Positions 1 through 8,352 of a DNA stretch of 64,000 nucleotides are shown one piece after another. A program made the position numbers and the translations under genes. Each line of letters begins with the position of its first letter. Positions within the stretch are counted from its first letter, which is position 1. Source of the DNA: Flavobacterium restrictum (GTDB lineage Bacteria > Bacteroidota > Bacteroidia > Flavobacteriales > Flavobacteriaceae); contig NZ_VJZT01000006.1 in NCBI RefSeq assembly GCF_007097245.1, positions 62,001 to 126,000 on the forward strand, in the 5' to 3' direction. The notes under the pieces are model-generated. The model had not been told where the DNA came from, searched no databases, and saw only the letters and a list, made by a program, of their open reading frames with translations.

Positions 1-685
1 CGGTTTTCAAACCATTGGGATTATTCGGGGGGAAGAATTGCGCAATAAAATCAATGAAAATCCTACATTACAATTTGCTCAAGAATGCGGGATGCACTTT
101 GAGTTTGTGACTAGAGCTGCGTATCGATTGAAAAATGAAACTTCATTTTTGGACGAATTAAAACAAAAACAGGGCGATTTCTATTGCATTCCCGAAGGTG
201 GTACGAATGCTCTCGCAATACAAGGTTGCCAGGAAATACTAACTCACGAAGATGCTGTTTTTGATTTTGTATGTTGTGCGGTGGGAACTGGCGGTACGAT
301 TTCGGGAATTATAAATAGTATTTTGCCACACCAAAAAGTTTTGGGATTTCCTGCCTTAAAAGGAGACTTTTTGAAAGATGAAATTCGTAATTTTGTGCAA
401 AATGAACAATGGGAAATCATTTCCGATTATCATTTTGGCGGTTACGGAAAAGTGAATGAAGAATTAGTAGCTTTTATCAATCAGTTTTATGGCGAAACTC
501 AAATCCCATTAGATCCTATTTATACTGGAAAAATGGTTTTTGGCGTTATGGATTTGATAAAAAAGGATTATTTCCCCAAAAATTCCAAAATTTTATTGAT
601 TCATACCGGCGGTTTACAAGGAATTCAAGGCATGAATTTGAAATTAAAAAAGAAACAATTACCAACAATTGATACCCATGTTTAA
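1..685 (+). CDS. PLP-dependent ACC deaminase / D-cysteine desulfhydrase family protein (5' end cut off)
   Basis: The gene enters from the left edge; its reading frame is open from base 2, so only the C-terminal ~228 codons are present. Visible signatures are PEGGTNALAIQG, typical of D-cysteine desulfhydrase/ACC deaminase relatives, and VGTGGTISG, the glycine-rich loop that holds the PLP phosphate in fold-type II enzymes. Such enzymes open small amino acids such as D-cysteine or aminocyclopropane carboxylate to a keto acid plus ammonia; the substrate cannot be told from this fragment. The catalytic lysine lies outside the window. Its stop codon overlaps the start of the following lipoprotein gene by 8 bases, which suggests co-transcription and coupling. 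Confidence 0.85.
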   Translation, partial: GFQTIGIIRGEELRNKINENPTLQFAQECGMHFEFVTRAAYRLKNETSFLDELKQKQGDFYCIPEGGTNALAIQGCQEILTHEDAVFDFVCCAVGTGGTISGIINSILPHQKVLGFPALKGDFLKDEIRNFVQNEQWEIISDYHFGGYGKVNEELVAFINQFYGETQIPLDPIYTGKMVFGVMDLIKKDYFPKNSKILLIHTGGLQGIQGMNLKLKKKQLPTIDTHV

Positions 686-1535
686 AAAAAGTTTACTGCT
701 ATTATCGTTTTTGTTATTGATACGTTGCGGCTCGTCAAAACCAGCTATTATTACCACTAAAGGCTCTCATTATAAGTCCAAAAATGAGGGGAGTTACAGT
801 TCTAAAAAATCAAATTCTAGGTATCCCAAAAAATCCAATTCAGATACCGAAATTATCGAATCAACATCCAGAACACTCGTTACCAGCGATGTTGTTAATG
901 GCTATGTTTTTCATTACAAAGATGTTGCTATGAAAAACATGAAAAAATATGGCATTCCAGCGAGCATTATTTTGGCTCAAGGTATTTTGGAATCGGGAGC
1001 GGGACAAGGCAATTTAGCCGTTACAGCGAACAATCATTTTGGGATTAAATGCTATAAAGATTGGACTGGCGAAACGGTCTATCATGACGATGATAGCAGC
1101 AACGAATGTTTTAGAAAATACAAAAATCCCGAAGAATCTTTTCAGGATCACGCCGAAATTGTATCCAAAAGAACCCGATACGCTTCCTTATTTAGTTTGC
1201 CAAAAGACGATTATGCGGCATGGGCCAAAGGACTACGTGCGGCAGGTTACGCAACGGATGCTAAATATCCCGAAAAATTAATTAGTTACATCGAGCGCTA
1301 CCATTTAGATCAATATGACAATCAGGTTTTAGGTAAAGAGTATGTAATTGACAAAAGTCAAAATGCAACCGTAATTCCCGTTACCAATACAGAAGGAAAG
1401 GTTTATGAAGTTCAAAAAGGGGATACGTTGTATTCTATTTCCAAAAAATTCAATATTTTGGTGGAGGATTTAAAACAAAAAAACAACCTTCCTGATTTTT
1501 CAATAGCGGTAGGGCAACAATTAATTGTAAAATAA
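678..1535 (+). CDS. Glucosaminidase-domain lipoprotein with C-terminal LysM
   Basis: A predicted peptidoglycan hydrolase of 285 aa. It starts with a lipoprotein signal peptide whose lipobox LLIRC places the acylated cysteine at residue 17, so it is probably anchored to a membrane and faces the periplasm. After a Ser/Lys-rich linker comes a FlgJ/Bax-type glucosaminidase domain (about residues 75-215) with the ILESGAGQGNLA motif, whose Glu is the expected catalytic acid, and NNHFGIKC. The last ~43 residues are a LysM peptidoglycan-binding repeat (VQKGDTLYSISKKF). I chose ATG 678 over an in-frame TTG at 669 because it gives a normal signal peptide. It overlaps the previous gene and is followed 38 bases later by hemL. 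Likely role: cell-wall remodelling. Confidence 0.9.
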   Translation: MFKKSLLLLSFLLLIRCGSSKPAIITTKGSHYKSKNEGSYSSKKSNSRYPKKSNSDTEIIESTSRTLVTSDVVNGYVFHYKDVAMKNMKKYGIPASIILAQGILESGAGQGNLAVTANNHFGIKCYKDWTGETVYHDDDSSNECFRKYKNPEESFQDHAEIVSKRTRYASLFSLPKDDYAAWAKGLRAAGYATDAKYPEKLISYIERYHLDQYDNQVLGKEYVIDKSQNATVIPVTNTEGKVYEVQKGDTLYSISKKFNILVEDLKQKNNLPDFSIAVGQQLIVK

Positions 1536-1573
1536 AAAAAGCAGAGTTGCAAGACTCTTAAAACGAATATAAA

Positions 1574-2860
1574 ATGAAATACCAAAGAAGCAGTCAGTTA
1601 TTTGCAGCAGCAGAAAAAGTAATTCCGGGTGGTGTAAATTCACCAGTTAGAGCCTTCAAAGCAGTAGGTGGAACGCCAATATTTGTAAAAAGTGCCAAAG
1701 GAGCCTATTTATATGACGAAGACGGCAACCGATTAATCGATTATATCAATTCTTGGGGGCCAATGATTTTGGGTCATGCCTACGAGCCCGTGGTTCAAGC
1801 CGTAATCGAAAAGGCAAAACTAGGAACTTCTTTTGGAATGCCAACCGAATTAGAAACTCAAATTGCCGCCTTGGCAGTGGCGATGGTGCCTAATATTGAT
1901 AAAATTCGTTTTGTGAATTCGGGTACCGAAGCCTGTATGAGTGCGGTGCGTTTGGCTCGCGGATTCACCAAGAGAGATAAAATTATCAAATTCGCAGGCT
2001 GTTACCACGGTCATTCGGATTCGTTTTTGATTCAAGCGGGTAGTGGTGCCATTACCTTTGGAACACCCAATAGTCCGGGCGTTACAGCGGGAACTGCCAA
2101 AGATACCTTGCTGGCCAAATACAATGATTTAGACAATGTTGCCACCTTGATAGCAGCGAATCAAGACGAAATTGCAGCCATAATCGTAGAGCCAGTAGCA
2201 GGAAATATGGGCTGTATTCCTCCTAACAAAGGATTTCTTGAAGGCCTACGCCAATTGTGTACAGAGAACGGAATCCTATTGATTTTTGATGAGGTAATGA
2301 CTGGTTTTCGTTTGGCAGCAGGAGGCGTTCAAGAATTGTTGCATATCAAAGCCGATATAGTGTGTTTTGGCAAAGTGATAGGAGGTGGTTTACCGGTTGG
2401 TGCTTTTGCCGCAAGAGCCGAAATTATGAATTATCTAGCACCTCTTGGTCCCGTTTATCAAGCAGGAACGTTGTCAGGAAATCCTTTGGCGATGGCTGCT
2501 GGATTGGCAATGTTGCAAGCATTAGATGCTGATCGGGAAATTTTTAAACGATTGGAAGCCAAAACCGCTTATTTAGAAACAGGTATCCGTAGGGTTTTGA
2601 CCGCTAATAATGTCGTTTTTACCATTAATAGAATTGGTTCTATGATATCGGTACATTTTGATGAAAACCCAGTAGTTGATTTTCAAAGCGCTACAAAAGG
2701 TGATAACGAAACCTTTAAGAAATTTTTTCACGGTTTGTTGAACGAAGGGATTTATATTGCGCCATCGGCTTATGAAACGTGGTTTATTACTGATGCCTTA
2801 ACGTATGACGATTTGGATTTTACCATTCAAGCAATTGATAAAGTGTCGCAAACATTTTAG
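1574..2860 (+). CDS. hemL: Glutamate-1-semialdehyde 2,1-aminomutase
   Basis: HemL converts glutamate-1-semialdehyde to 5-aminolevulinate, the committed precursor of heme in the C5 pathway; cytoplasmic, PLP-dependent. The 428-aa length is normal. The N-terminus has the family signature [28 protein letters not shown] lies in the middle, DEVMTGFR binds the cofactor ring, and the PLP lysine sits in [13 protein letters not shown] near residue 267. The gene follows the glucosaminidase gene at 38 bases; a weak 5-bp hairpin lies in the gap. It is closed by a strong terminator at 2881-2917 shared with the convergent gene. Confidence 0.97.
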   Translation: MKYQRSSQLFAAAEKVIPGGVNSPVRAFKAVGGTPIFVKSAKGAYLYDEDGNRLIDYINSWGPMILGHAYEPVVQAVIEKAKLGTSFGMPTELETQIAALAVAMVPNIDKIRFVNSGTEACMSAVRLARGFTKRDKIIKFAGCYHGHSDSFLIQAGSGAITFGTPNSPGVTAGTAKDTLLAKYNDLDNVATLIAANQDEIAAIIVEPVAGNMGCIPPNKGFLEGLRQLCTENGILLIFDEVMTGFRLAAGGVQELLHIKADIVCFGKVIGGGLPVGAFAARAEIMNYLAPLGPVYQAGTLSGNPLAMAAGLAMLQALDADREIFKRLEAKTAYLETGIRRVLTANNVVFTINRIGSMISVHFDENPVVDFQSATKGDNETFKKFFHGLLNEGIYIAPSAYETWFITDALTYDDLDFTIQAIDKVSQTF

Positions 2861-2880
2861 AGTAAAAATGTATATTTTAA

Positions 2881-2917
2881 AAAGGAGCTTACCAAAACGG
2901 TAAGCTCCTTTTTTTTT
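2881..2917. terminator. Bidirectional intrinsic terminator between hemL and the Spy-like gene
   Basis: A perfect 13-bp stem (2881-2893 with 2899-2911, 5-base loop AAAAC) ends in a run of T on the plus strand. On the minus strand the A-rich flank before 2881 supplies the U-run, so it can stop both convergent genes. Confidence 0.92.
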
Positions 2918-2924
2918 GAATTAA

Positions 2925-3359
2925 TTAATTATTCCTTCTTTCGTGCATTCTCTCTTTCATTTTGTCTCTTCTTTTTTCATTGTTTTCGGTCCATTTTGCA
3001 AATTGTTCAGGAGTTAAAATCGCTTTCATTTGAGCATCCATAGCGGTTTTTTCATCCATCATTTGTTTTTTGAAATCAGCTCGTTCTTCTGGGCTAGGTT
3101 TTTCTTGATTGGCTTTAAAGTCTTCTCTTTTGGCTTTCATGGCTTCTCTTTTAAGCCCTTGTTGCGTGATAATTTTACTTACTTGTTCTTGCTGTTTGGT
3201 GTTCAAATCTAAATCGGCAGTCAATTTTTTCAGTCTTTTTTCGTTGCGTTGTTCGGGAGTTAACTTCTCCATTTCGTCTCTATTGGGTTTGTCGTTTCTT
3301 TCTTGAGCAAAACTGTTCAATCCCACTAGTAATAATGCGGCAATAAGTACTTTTTTCAT
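2925..3359 (-). CDS. Spy/CpxP-like periplasmic LTxxQ protein
   Basis: A small secreted protein of 144 aa with a cleavable signal peptide (MKKVLIAALLLVGLNSFAQ). The mature part is almost entirely charged helix, rich in Lys/Glu/Arg/Met, and has two LTPEQ motifs (near residues 33 and 116), the signature of Spy/CpxP-type periplasmic chaperones and metal-stress proteins. In Flavobacteriaceae, proteins of this kind are usually hypothetical. A chaperone or metal-sensing role is inferred from the family only. It converges on hemL and shares its terminator. No clear -7 element was found upstream. Confidence 0.8.
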   Translation of the reverse strand: MKKVLIAALLLVGLNSFAQERNDKPNRDEMEKLTPEQRNEKRLKKLTADLDLNTKQQEQVSKIITQQGLKREAMKAKREDFKANQEKPSPEERADFKKQMMDEKTAMDAQMKAILTPEQFAKWTENNEKRRDKMKERMHERRNN

Positions 3360-3468
3360 TTGTTTATTTTTAAGTTATAGGTATAAGATAGATATGACCT
3401 TAATTGGTTTAATTGTTAACATAAGTTTAGTATTTATTTTTAAGGCATACTAGTAATACCTATAAATC

Positions 3469-3577
3469 ATACTAATACTGTTTATAAAATAGTCCAATCA
3501 ACTCGTTCTTTTTCGACAATGCTCCCTTAAAAAATAACTTCGCCTTTTTGCAACTATTTTACAAACAGTATTGGTGT
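3469..3577. repeat. Long imperfect inverted repeat (about 25-bp arms, 59-base loop)
   Basis: Bases 3474-3493 and 3553-3572 are reverse complements over 20 bases with one mismatch (a G-U wobble if transcribed). Pairing extends outward to 3469 and 3577 through further pairs and wobbles. The two arms enclose 59 bases without a reading frame. It could be a small palindromic mobile element, a structured RNA or a barrier between convergent transcription units. Confidence 0.7.
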
Positions 3578-3617
3578 TATAAACACGAAGATGTTTTACG
3601 ATAAAAAAACAAACAAA

Positions 3618-3660
3618 AAACCCACAAGACCGATAATCCTGTGGGTTTCTGTTGTTTTTT
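3618..3660 (-). terminator. Terminator of the zeta-like kinase operon
   Basis: A 9-bp stem AAACCCACA (3618-3626) with TGTGGGTTT (3640-3648) lies just downstream of the 57-aa gene on the minus strand. A-rich sequence at 3602-3620 supplies the U-run for the minus strand; T-rich sequence on the other side suggests it may work both ways. Confidence 0.85.
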
Positions 3661-3668
3661 ATGTACTA

Positions 3669-3842
3669 TTATTTCAAATTACAAACTTCGGCTGCTTTAA
3701 TGGTTATCATTTTGCCTTTGTGCATCATTACTACCGATTGGTCTTTGGCTATTTTTTCGGCAATCATTTTTTGACCTGAAATTTTTAAACCCATTTCAAC
3801 TTTCTCAAAAAAATCTGAATATAAACTTCTTTTAGTTTTCAT
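3669..3842 (-). CDS. 57-aa small protein overlapping the zeta-like kinase gene (putative antitoxin/partner)
   Basis: A short reading frame starting at ATG 3842-3840, whose first base is the last base of the kinase stop codon (TAATG arrangement), so translation is probably coupled. The product begins MKTKRSLYSDFFEKVEMG and ends in KGKMITIKAAEVCNLK; it is basic, with a helical N-terminal half and a short beta-like tail. I do not recognise a named family. The coupling, size and terminator right after it argue that it is a real gene. By analogy with small proteins that follow zeta-type kinases it may be the antitoxin or regulator, but that is inference. Confidence 0.72.
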   Translation of the reverse strand: MKTKRSLYSDFFEKVEMGLKISGQKMIAEKIAKDQSVVMMHKGKMITIKAAEVCNLK

Positions 3843-4417
3843 TATGGTTTCGCTTTAAAAAAACACCAAGTGTCTTCGTTAATAATATCAATTTGATTAT
3901 CTCGCTTTCCTTTAGCAATTATTTTTGATATGAATTGTGTATTATCATAAACAGCCCATTTATCACACAAAGGTATGTATATTTTGAATAAGTTTTCAAT
4001 TCCACGAAAATATCTTCGCTCGATTACATCTGTCGGAATATTATGTCCACCTTCTTTTACTCTAGTTGCAACTCTATTTACAGCCATTTCGACAGTGGGC
4101 AACCAAAAAAATAAAAGCACAACCTTAAACCCTCTTTCTTTTGCCAGAATCAATTTATTCTTATAACTTCTGGTTGACAATGTCGTTTCTATAGCAAAAC
4201 TTTCTTCCTGCAACAATAGTAAATCTACTCGCTCAATCATAATTCGTCCTGCTTCAAAAGCAACGGTTTCGGGCTGAAAAGGGGATAATCCTTTGGCAAT
4301 CAAATCGGCATTGACAAACTCTTTGCAATCCAAAATTTCGGGCAAAATAGTATAGGAAGCCGTAGTTTTACCAGCTCCGTTGCAACCAGCAATGATATAG
4401 AATACTTTCTCTTTCAA
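3842..4417 (-). CDS. Zeta-toxin-like P-loop kinase
   Basis: A 191-aa P-loop NTPase of the zeta toxin/AAA_33 type. The Walker A motif GCNGAGKTT is at residues 11-19, followed by the zeta-like FVNADLIAKGLSPFQPE and FAIETTLSTRSY, where the family places substrate-binding residues. Relatives phosphorylate UDP-activated sugars or other small molecules; here the substrate is unknown. The start is a TTG: a perfect -7 promoter element (4432-4439) lies only 14 bases upstream, so no earlier in-frame codon can be in the transcript. The 57-aa gene follows with a one-base overlap. The order (kinase first, small partner second) is the reverse of classical epsilon-zeta. Confidence 0.82.
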   Translation of the reverse strand: MKEKVFYIIAGCNGAGKTTASYTILPEILDCKEFVNADLIAKGLSPFQPETVAFEAGRIMIERVDLLLLQEESFAIETTLSTRSYKNKLILAKERGFKVVLLFFWLPTVEMAVNRVATRVKEGGHNIPTDVIERRYFRGIENLFKIYIPLCDKWAVYDNTQFISKIIAKGKRDNQIDIINEDTWCFFKAKP

Positions 4418-4431
4418 TGGTTTTCTTTTAA

Positions 4432-4439
4432 CAAAGGTA
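4432..4439 (-). promoter_or_regulatory. -7 element of the zeta-like kinase gene
   Basis: Reads TACCTTTG on the minus strand, a perfect match to Bacteroidota TAnnTTTG. No TTG is visible at the usual -33 distance. Transcription would begin about 8 bases before the TTG start codon, giving a very short leader. Confidence 0.6.
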
Positions 4440-4511
4440 TTAAAATTGAATTTGTATTTGTTGATTTTTTGGAACGTTTAGAAGTTAGTTGTCCTCTTTT
4501 TTTTTAAAAGA

Positions 4512-7500
4512 CTAGCTAAAAAACGACTTTACCTGGTCTACATCAAATGATTTTTTCTCTTCATCGATACTAATAATACTCGTGGCGACAGCTTTCTTTT
4601 TGCCTTGCAATAGCGCTATTTTTTCTTCAATCGTGTCTTTGCAAATCATTCGGTAGGCCATTACTTTTTGCTTTTGTCCAATGCGGTAACAACGGTCAAT
4701 GGCTTGGTTTTCGACTGCGGGATTCCACCACGGATCGACTAGGAAAACATAATCGGCTTCGGTTAAATTGAGTCCCGTTCCGCCTGCTTTCAAGCTGATT
4801 AAAAACACTCGAACATCGATATTATTCTGAAAATTATTGACTTTTTCTTCCCTATTGGTCGTTTGCCCGTCGAGGTATTCGTAGTGAATTTGCTCTTCGT
4901 CTAATCGTGTTTTTATCAGTTGTAGCATTTTTACAAATTGCGAAAACACCAATATTTTATGATTTCCTGTTTTTTCTTTGATATTTTCTAGCAATAAATC
5001 CAATTTGACAGATTGATTTCCATAATCTTCCTCATCCGAAATTAAAGCGGGCGAATTGCATATTTGCCTCAATTTGGTCAATCCTTCCAGAATGTACATT
5101 TGGGCATTTTCTACTCCGTTTTCGTCAATTTTGTTGATGAGGTAATCACGGTATTTGTTTTTAAAACTATCATACACCTTGCGCTGTTCGTTGCCCATTT
5201 CGCAATAAATAATACTTTCGGTTTTCTCCGGAAGTTCTTTTGCCACTTGCTCTTTGGTTCTTCGAAGTAAAAACGGGGCAATCATTTTGCTCAACAAATG
5301 CGAGGCTTCGTGGTTCTTTTCTTTATCAATCGCATCCGAAAATTCGGTTTTGAAATGCGTCATATTGCCCAATAAACCGGGGTTGATAAAATTCATTTGA
5401 GCGTATAAATCAAAGGTGTTGTTCTCGATAGGAGTTCCTGTAAGTACCAATCGATTGTAAGAACTCAATAAACGAACGGCTTTGTATCGTTTGGAATTTG
5501 GGTTTTTAATGGCTTGACTTTCGTCCAAAATAATATAATTGAACTTGTAATCTTTCATAAATTCAACATCATTCAAGAGCGAACCATAAGTGGAAATAAT
5601 TAGGTCGTATTTAGAGAAGTCGTCTTTGTTTTCCAATCGATTTCCACCTACAAAAGTCAGCATTTTTAGCGTGGGACAAAATTTTGCAATTTCATTTTTC
5701 CAGTTAAAAATTAAGGAAGTCGGCGCAATAATTAGCGAAGGCAAACATTTTTTGTCTTTCAGCTTCAAATATTGCAAAAACGTAATGGCTTGCAATGTTT
5801 TGCCCAATCCCATATCATCCGCCAAGCATCCGCCCAATTGGTTCTTGTCCAAAAATGCCAGCCAGTTCAATCCGTGGTGCTGATAATCTCTCAATTTTGC
5901 TTTGATGCCTTTCGGAATCGGAACTTCTTCAATATTGGAGATGTTTTGTAAGCGTTTCTTTTTTTCTAATAATTCGACTAGAAACGGAGGTTTTTTCTCT
6001 ATTTCTTCAAATAATTCGTCGATTATTCCAAATTGATAATTCGAAAGTTTGATGCCATCTTTCTTAATTTCTCCAACTTTAAAATAATTAGAGAATTTTT
6101 TCATCCATTCTTCTGGCATTATTCCAAGCGTTCCATCGCCAAGAGCCACATAATTGGTTCTTTTTAAAAATGCTTTTTGTAGTTCTTTTAAGCCCACTTT
6201 TTGATTGCCAAAACTAATGTCGATTTCCAAATCAAACCAGTCAATATCCGACTTTAAACCGATTTTGATAACGGGTTTATTGATGTTGAATTTGAACGAT
6301 TTTAAGTTATTTGCTCCAAAAACTTTCATTTCCTGTTGCTGCATTCTATCGGTGGCGTGCAGCATCCAATAGTTTTCCATCAATTGCTCTGGTGTGAGAA
6401 AAAAGAATTCGTCTTGCTCGGCAAATGCGGGGTGCAATCCTCTAAATTCTTCAATAAAATTGTCCTCAAAAGACTGATTTCTTTCTTGGTATAAAATATT
6501 TTTTTTGGCGGTGCCGTTCTTTGATTCTTCGACCAGCATTTCATTGGAAAAAACAGAAATCAATTGATTAGGATATTGAACAGCGGGTTTAAAAACGACA
6601 TATTGCCCTTCAAAATCAGTGATGTAAACGTGTTTTTCGAGGGTAGTTTCCTTAATTTCAGCTTTGCTTTTTTTGAAAATAGCTGTTTGAATTTCAAATT
6701 TTTCGGACAATGGTCTTACTATTTTTTCAAAAAAATCAGGTGTGTCTTTTTTTAGATAATTAATCTCCGCATAATTGCTAAAATGGTTTAGATATACCGA
6801 AAGCTTGGCGTCATTTATGGGTACAATTACGTCATCTACAAAAATGTATAATGGAGTGATTTGTATTGTGGGACTGTCTAAATTATAGTTCTTGTCGTTT
6901 AAAGCAACTTTAGCTTTTAGAGTATAGAAATAGGGAGTTTCGCTTATTGTAAAAAACAACTTTATCGTTTTATTGTCATAAAAACAGGGCGTTAAATTTT
7001 TGCAAACCAAGTTTTTACTACCGTCATAAGTATAGCTGAAATTGTTTTGCAAGACCACCAAAAGTTCTTGGTTGGAAGCGATGGCTTTTTTTAAATAATT
7101 TACGTCTTTGGAAGACTTGTATTTGGATAATGCTGTATTGACTTGCATTGTTTTTACAATCAAACTTTGCTCTTGATCCGAACTGTAAACCATCAAGGCT
7201 TCTTCAAAATTATAAGTATTTATTCTTGTAATGGAGGAAGAAAAATCGGTTTTTGCTTTATTGTATTTGGCTTGAAAAAGAATGAGTTCCGTGAATTTTT
7301 TTCTCTCAAATTCAAAACAAACCCCTAAACCAAAATCGTTGTCTTTACTTTCTAAAAAAGGTAAATTTATGATAGTTTCTACTTCGGTCGTTTTGAATAT
7401 TTTTGAGTAATCTCTGGAATCGGTTGTGATGTTTTTTGCTTTGGGTTTAGCTTCAAATCCTTTGGGCGTAATTTTAAAATTAAAAACACTGTTGTAATCA

Positions 7501-8228
7501 TCCTCCGTTGTGAAACCATATTTTGCAATGGCTTCTTTAGTTTTTTCTTCGATATAGTTTTTAGCAAACAAATTTTCTCCAAAAACCGTCTCTATTTCTT
7601 GTAGTGCTTTACCCGTATGTTCACACGGTTTTTTTGTTTTGGTGCAACTGCATTCAAATTCTAAAATTTCGGTTTCGGGATTGTACCTAAAAATTTGTCG
7701 GGAACCGTTCCAACCCGTTGTTTGAGTGTTTACTTCGGTTTGGGAGACTGCTGTTATTTTATAGTCATCATAATTGTAGCCACGATATCTTGGTGCAACC
7801 GTCCAATTATTAATCGTGTTTGATGTAATAATTCCGTCAATTAGTTTGGCTTGGTTGCCTTTGAGTTTTTCGGTTTTGTTTGCTGTTGCAACAGGAAGTT
7901 CTTCGAATAAAGTATATGTTTTGTCTTTCTCTGGAACTATTGTTGGAATCGCACCATTATAATCTTCGATAATTATTTTCAAAGAAGCAATTACGTGTTT
8001 GCAAATGCCGGAATAGGTGTTTTTGTATGGGCAAGAGCAAGAGGTGCTTATGTTGTTGTTTTCTATGTCGATTTTTATGATGTAAGCTTCGCCAGAATTA
8101 CCTTCGCATTCCAATTCAAATTCATTGGGAGAATATTCAGTAACTACTGGATATACATAATGTGAATTGCTCCTTGAATTGGGATTGCTATGTGTTTTAA
8201 TGTGTTTTTTTATTGCCTTGATATCCAT
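4512..8228 (-). CDS. SNF2-family DEAD/DEAH helicase with two SWIM-type zinc fingers
   Basis: A 1238-aa Swi2/Snf2 ATPase. The N-terminus holds a SWIM zinc finger (CSC...CKH, ligands C64, C66, C76, H78) and a second finger-like motif (CSC...CEH, C193, C195, C202, H204). A long middle region of beta-rich sequence follows. The C-terminal third is the helicase core: DDMGLGKT near residue 804 (Walker A), DESQAIKN (Walker B), LTGTPIENN (motif III), and in lobe 2 FSQF, LKAGGTGLNL and QAIDRCYRIGQ (motif VI). Such proteins translocate on duplex DNA and remodel protein-DNA complexes; the cellular target is unknown. It is monocistronic, with its own -7 element 18 bases upstream. Confidence 0.93.
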   Translation of the reverse strand: MDIKAIKKHIKTHSNPNSRSNSHYVYPVVTEYSPNEFELECEGNSGEAYIIKIDIENNNISTSCSCPYKNTYSGICKHVIASLKIIIEDYNGAIPTIVPEKDKTYTLFEELPVATANKTEKLKGNQAKLIDGIITSNTINNWTVAPRYRGYNYDDYKITAVSQTEVNTQTTGWNGSRQIFRYNPETEILEFECSCTKTKKPCEHTGKALQEIETVFGENLFAKNYIEEKTKEAIAKYGFTTEDDYNSVFNFKITPKGFEAKPKAKNITTDSRDYSKIFKTTEVETIINLPFLESKDNDFGLGVCFEFERKKFTELILFQAKYNKAKTDFSSSITRINTYNFEEALMVYSSDQEQSLIVKTMQVNTALSKYKSSKDVNYLKKAIASNQELLVVLQNNFSYTYDGSKNLVCKNLTPCFYDNKTIKLFFTISETPYFYTLKAKVALNDKNYNLDSPTIQITPLYIFVDDVIVPINDAKLSVYLNHFSNYAEINYLKKDTPDFFEKIVRPLSEKFEIQTAIFKKSKAEIKETTLEKHVYITDFEGQYVVFKPAVQYPNQLISVFSNEMLVEESKNGTAKKNILYQERNQSFEDNFIEEFRGLHPAFAEQDEFFFLTPEQLMENYWMLHATDRMQQQEMKVFGANNLKSFKFNINKPVIKIGLKSDIDWFDLEIDISFGNQKVGLKELQKAFLKRTNYVALGDGTLGIMPEEWMKKFSNYFKVGEIKKDGIKLSNYQFGIIDELFEEIEKKPPFLVELLEKKKRLQNISNIEEVPIPKGIKAKLRDYQHHGLNWLAFLDKNQLGGCLADDMGLGKTLQAITFLQYLKLKDKKCLPSLIIAPTSLIFNWKNEIAKFCPTLKMLTFVGGNRLENKDDFSKYDLIISTYGSLLNDVEFMKDYKFNYIILDESQAIKNPNSKRYKAVRLLSSYNRLVLTGTPIENNTFDLYAQMNFINPGLLGNMTHFKTEFSDAIDKEKNHEASHLLSKMIAPFLLRRTKEQVAKELPEKTESIIYCEMGNEQRKVYDSFKNKYRDYLINKIDENGVENAQMYILEGLTKLRQICNSPALISDEEDYGNQSVKLDLLLENIKEKTGNHKILVFSQFVKMLQLIKTRLDEEQIHYEYLDGQTTNREEKVNNFQNNIDVRVFLISLKAGGTGLNLTEADYVFLVDPWWNPAVENQAIDRCYRIGQKQKVMAYRMICKDTIEEKIALLQGKKKAVATSIISIDEEKKSFDVDQVKSFFS

Positions 8229-8245
8229 TCTAATTTTTGTTTTGC

Positions 8246-8253
8246 CAAATGTA
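8246..8253 (-). promoter_or_regulatory. -7 element of the SWIM/SNF2 helicase gene
   Basis: TACATTTG on the minus strand, perfect TAnnTTTG consensus, 17 bases before the ATG at 8228. Confidence 0.65.
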
Positions 8254-8282
8254 TAGAAAGATTTGCTTTTTAAAAAGCAATT

Positions 8283-8313
8283 AAAAAAAACCGAAGCATT
8301 TCTACTTCGGTTT
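8283..8313 (-). terminator. Terminator after the M3 peptidase gene
   Basis: Stem AAACCGAAG (8288-8296) with CTTCGGTTT (8305-8313); on the minus strand it is followed by eight U (A-run at 8283-8290). It separates the purine/peptidase operon from the helicase gene. Confidence 0.88.
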
Positions 8314-8352
8314 AAATCTTAAATCAAAAATTGTTAATCTTCAATCTGAAAT

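Larger units (their letters stand above)
3360..3668. other. Intergenic region with inverted repeat and terminator
   Basis: This 309-base gap lies between the start of the Spy-like gene and the end of the 57-aa gene. It holds the upstream region of the Spy-like gene, a long inverted repeat (3469-3577) and the terminator of the kinase/57-aa operon (3618-3660). I see no convincing open reading frame in it. Confidence 0.7.

Noticed and set aside
1543..1559. Hairpin before hemL as riboswitch or attenuator
   Set aside because: Only a 5-bp stem with no further structure; too weak.
3591..3779. 62-aa open frame on the plus strand
   Set aside because: It runs across the terminator and the antisense of the 57-aa gene; the 57-aa frame, coupled to the kinase, is the better gene.
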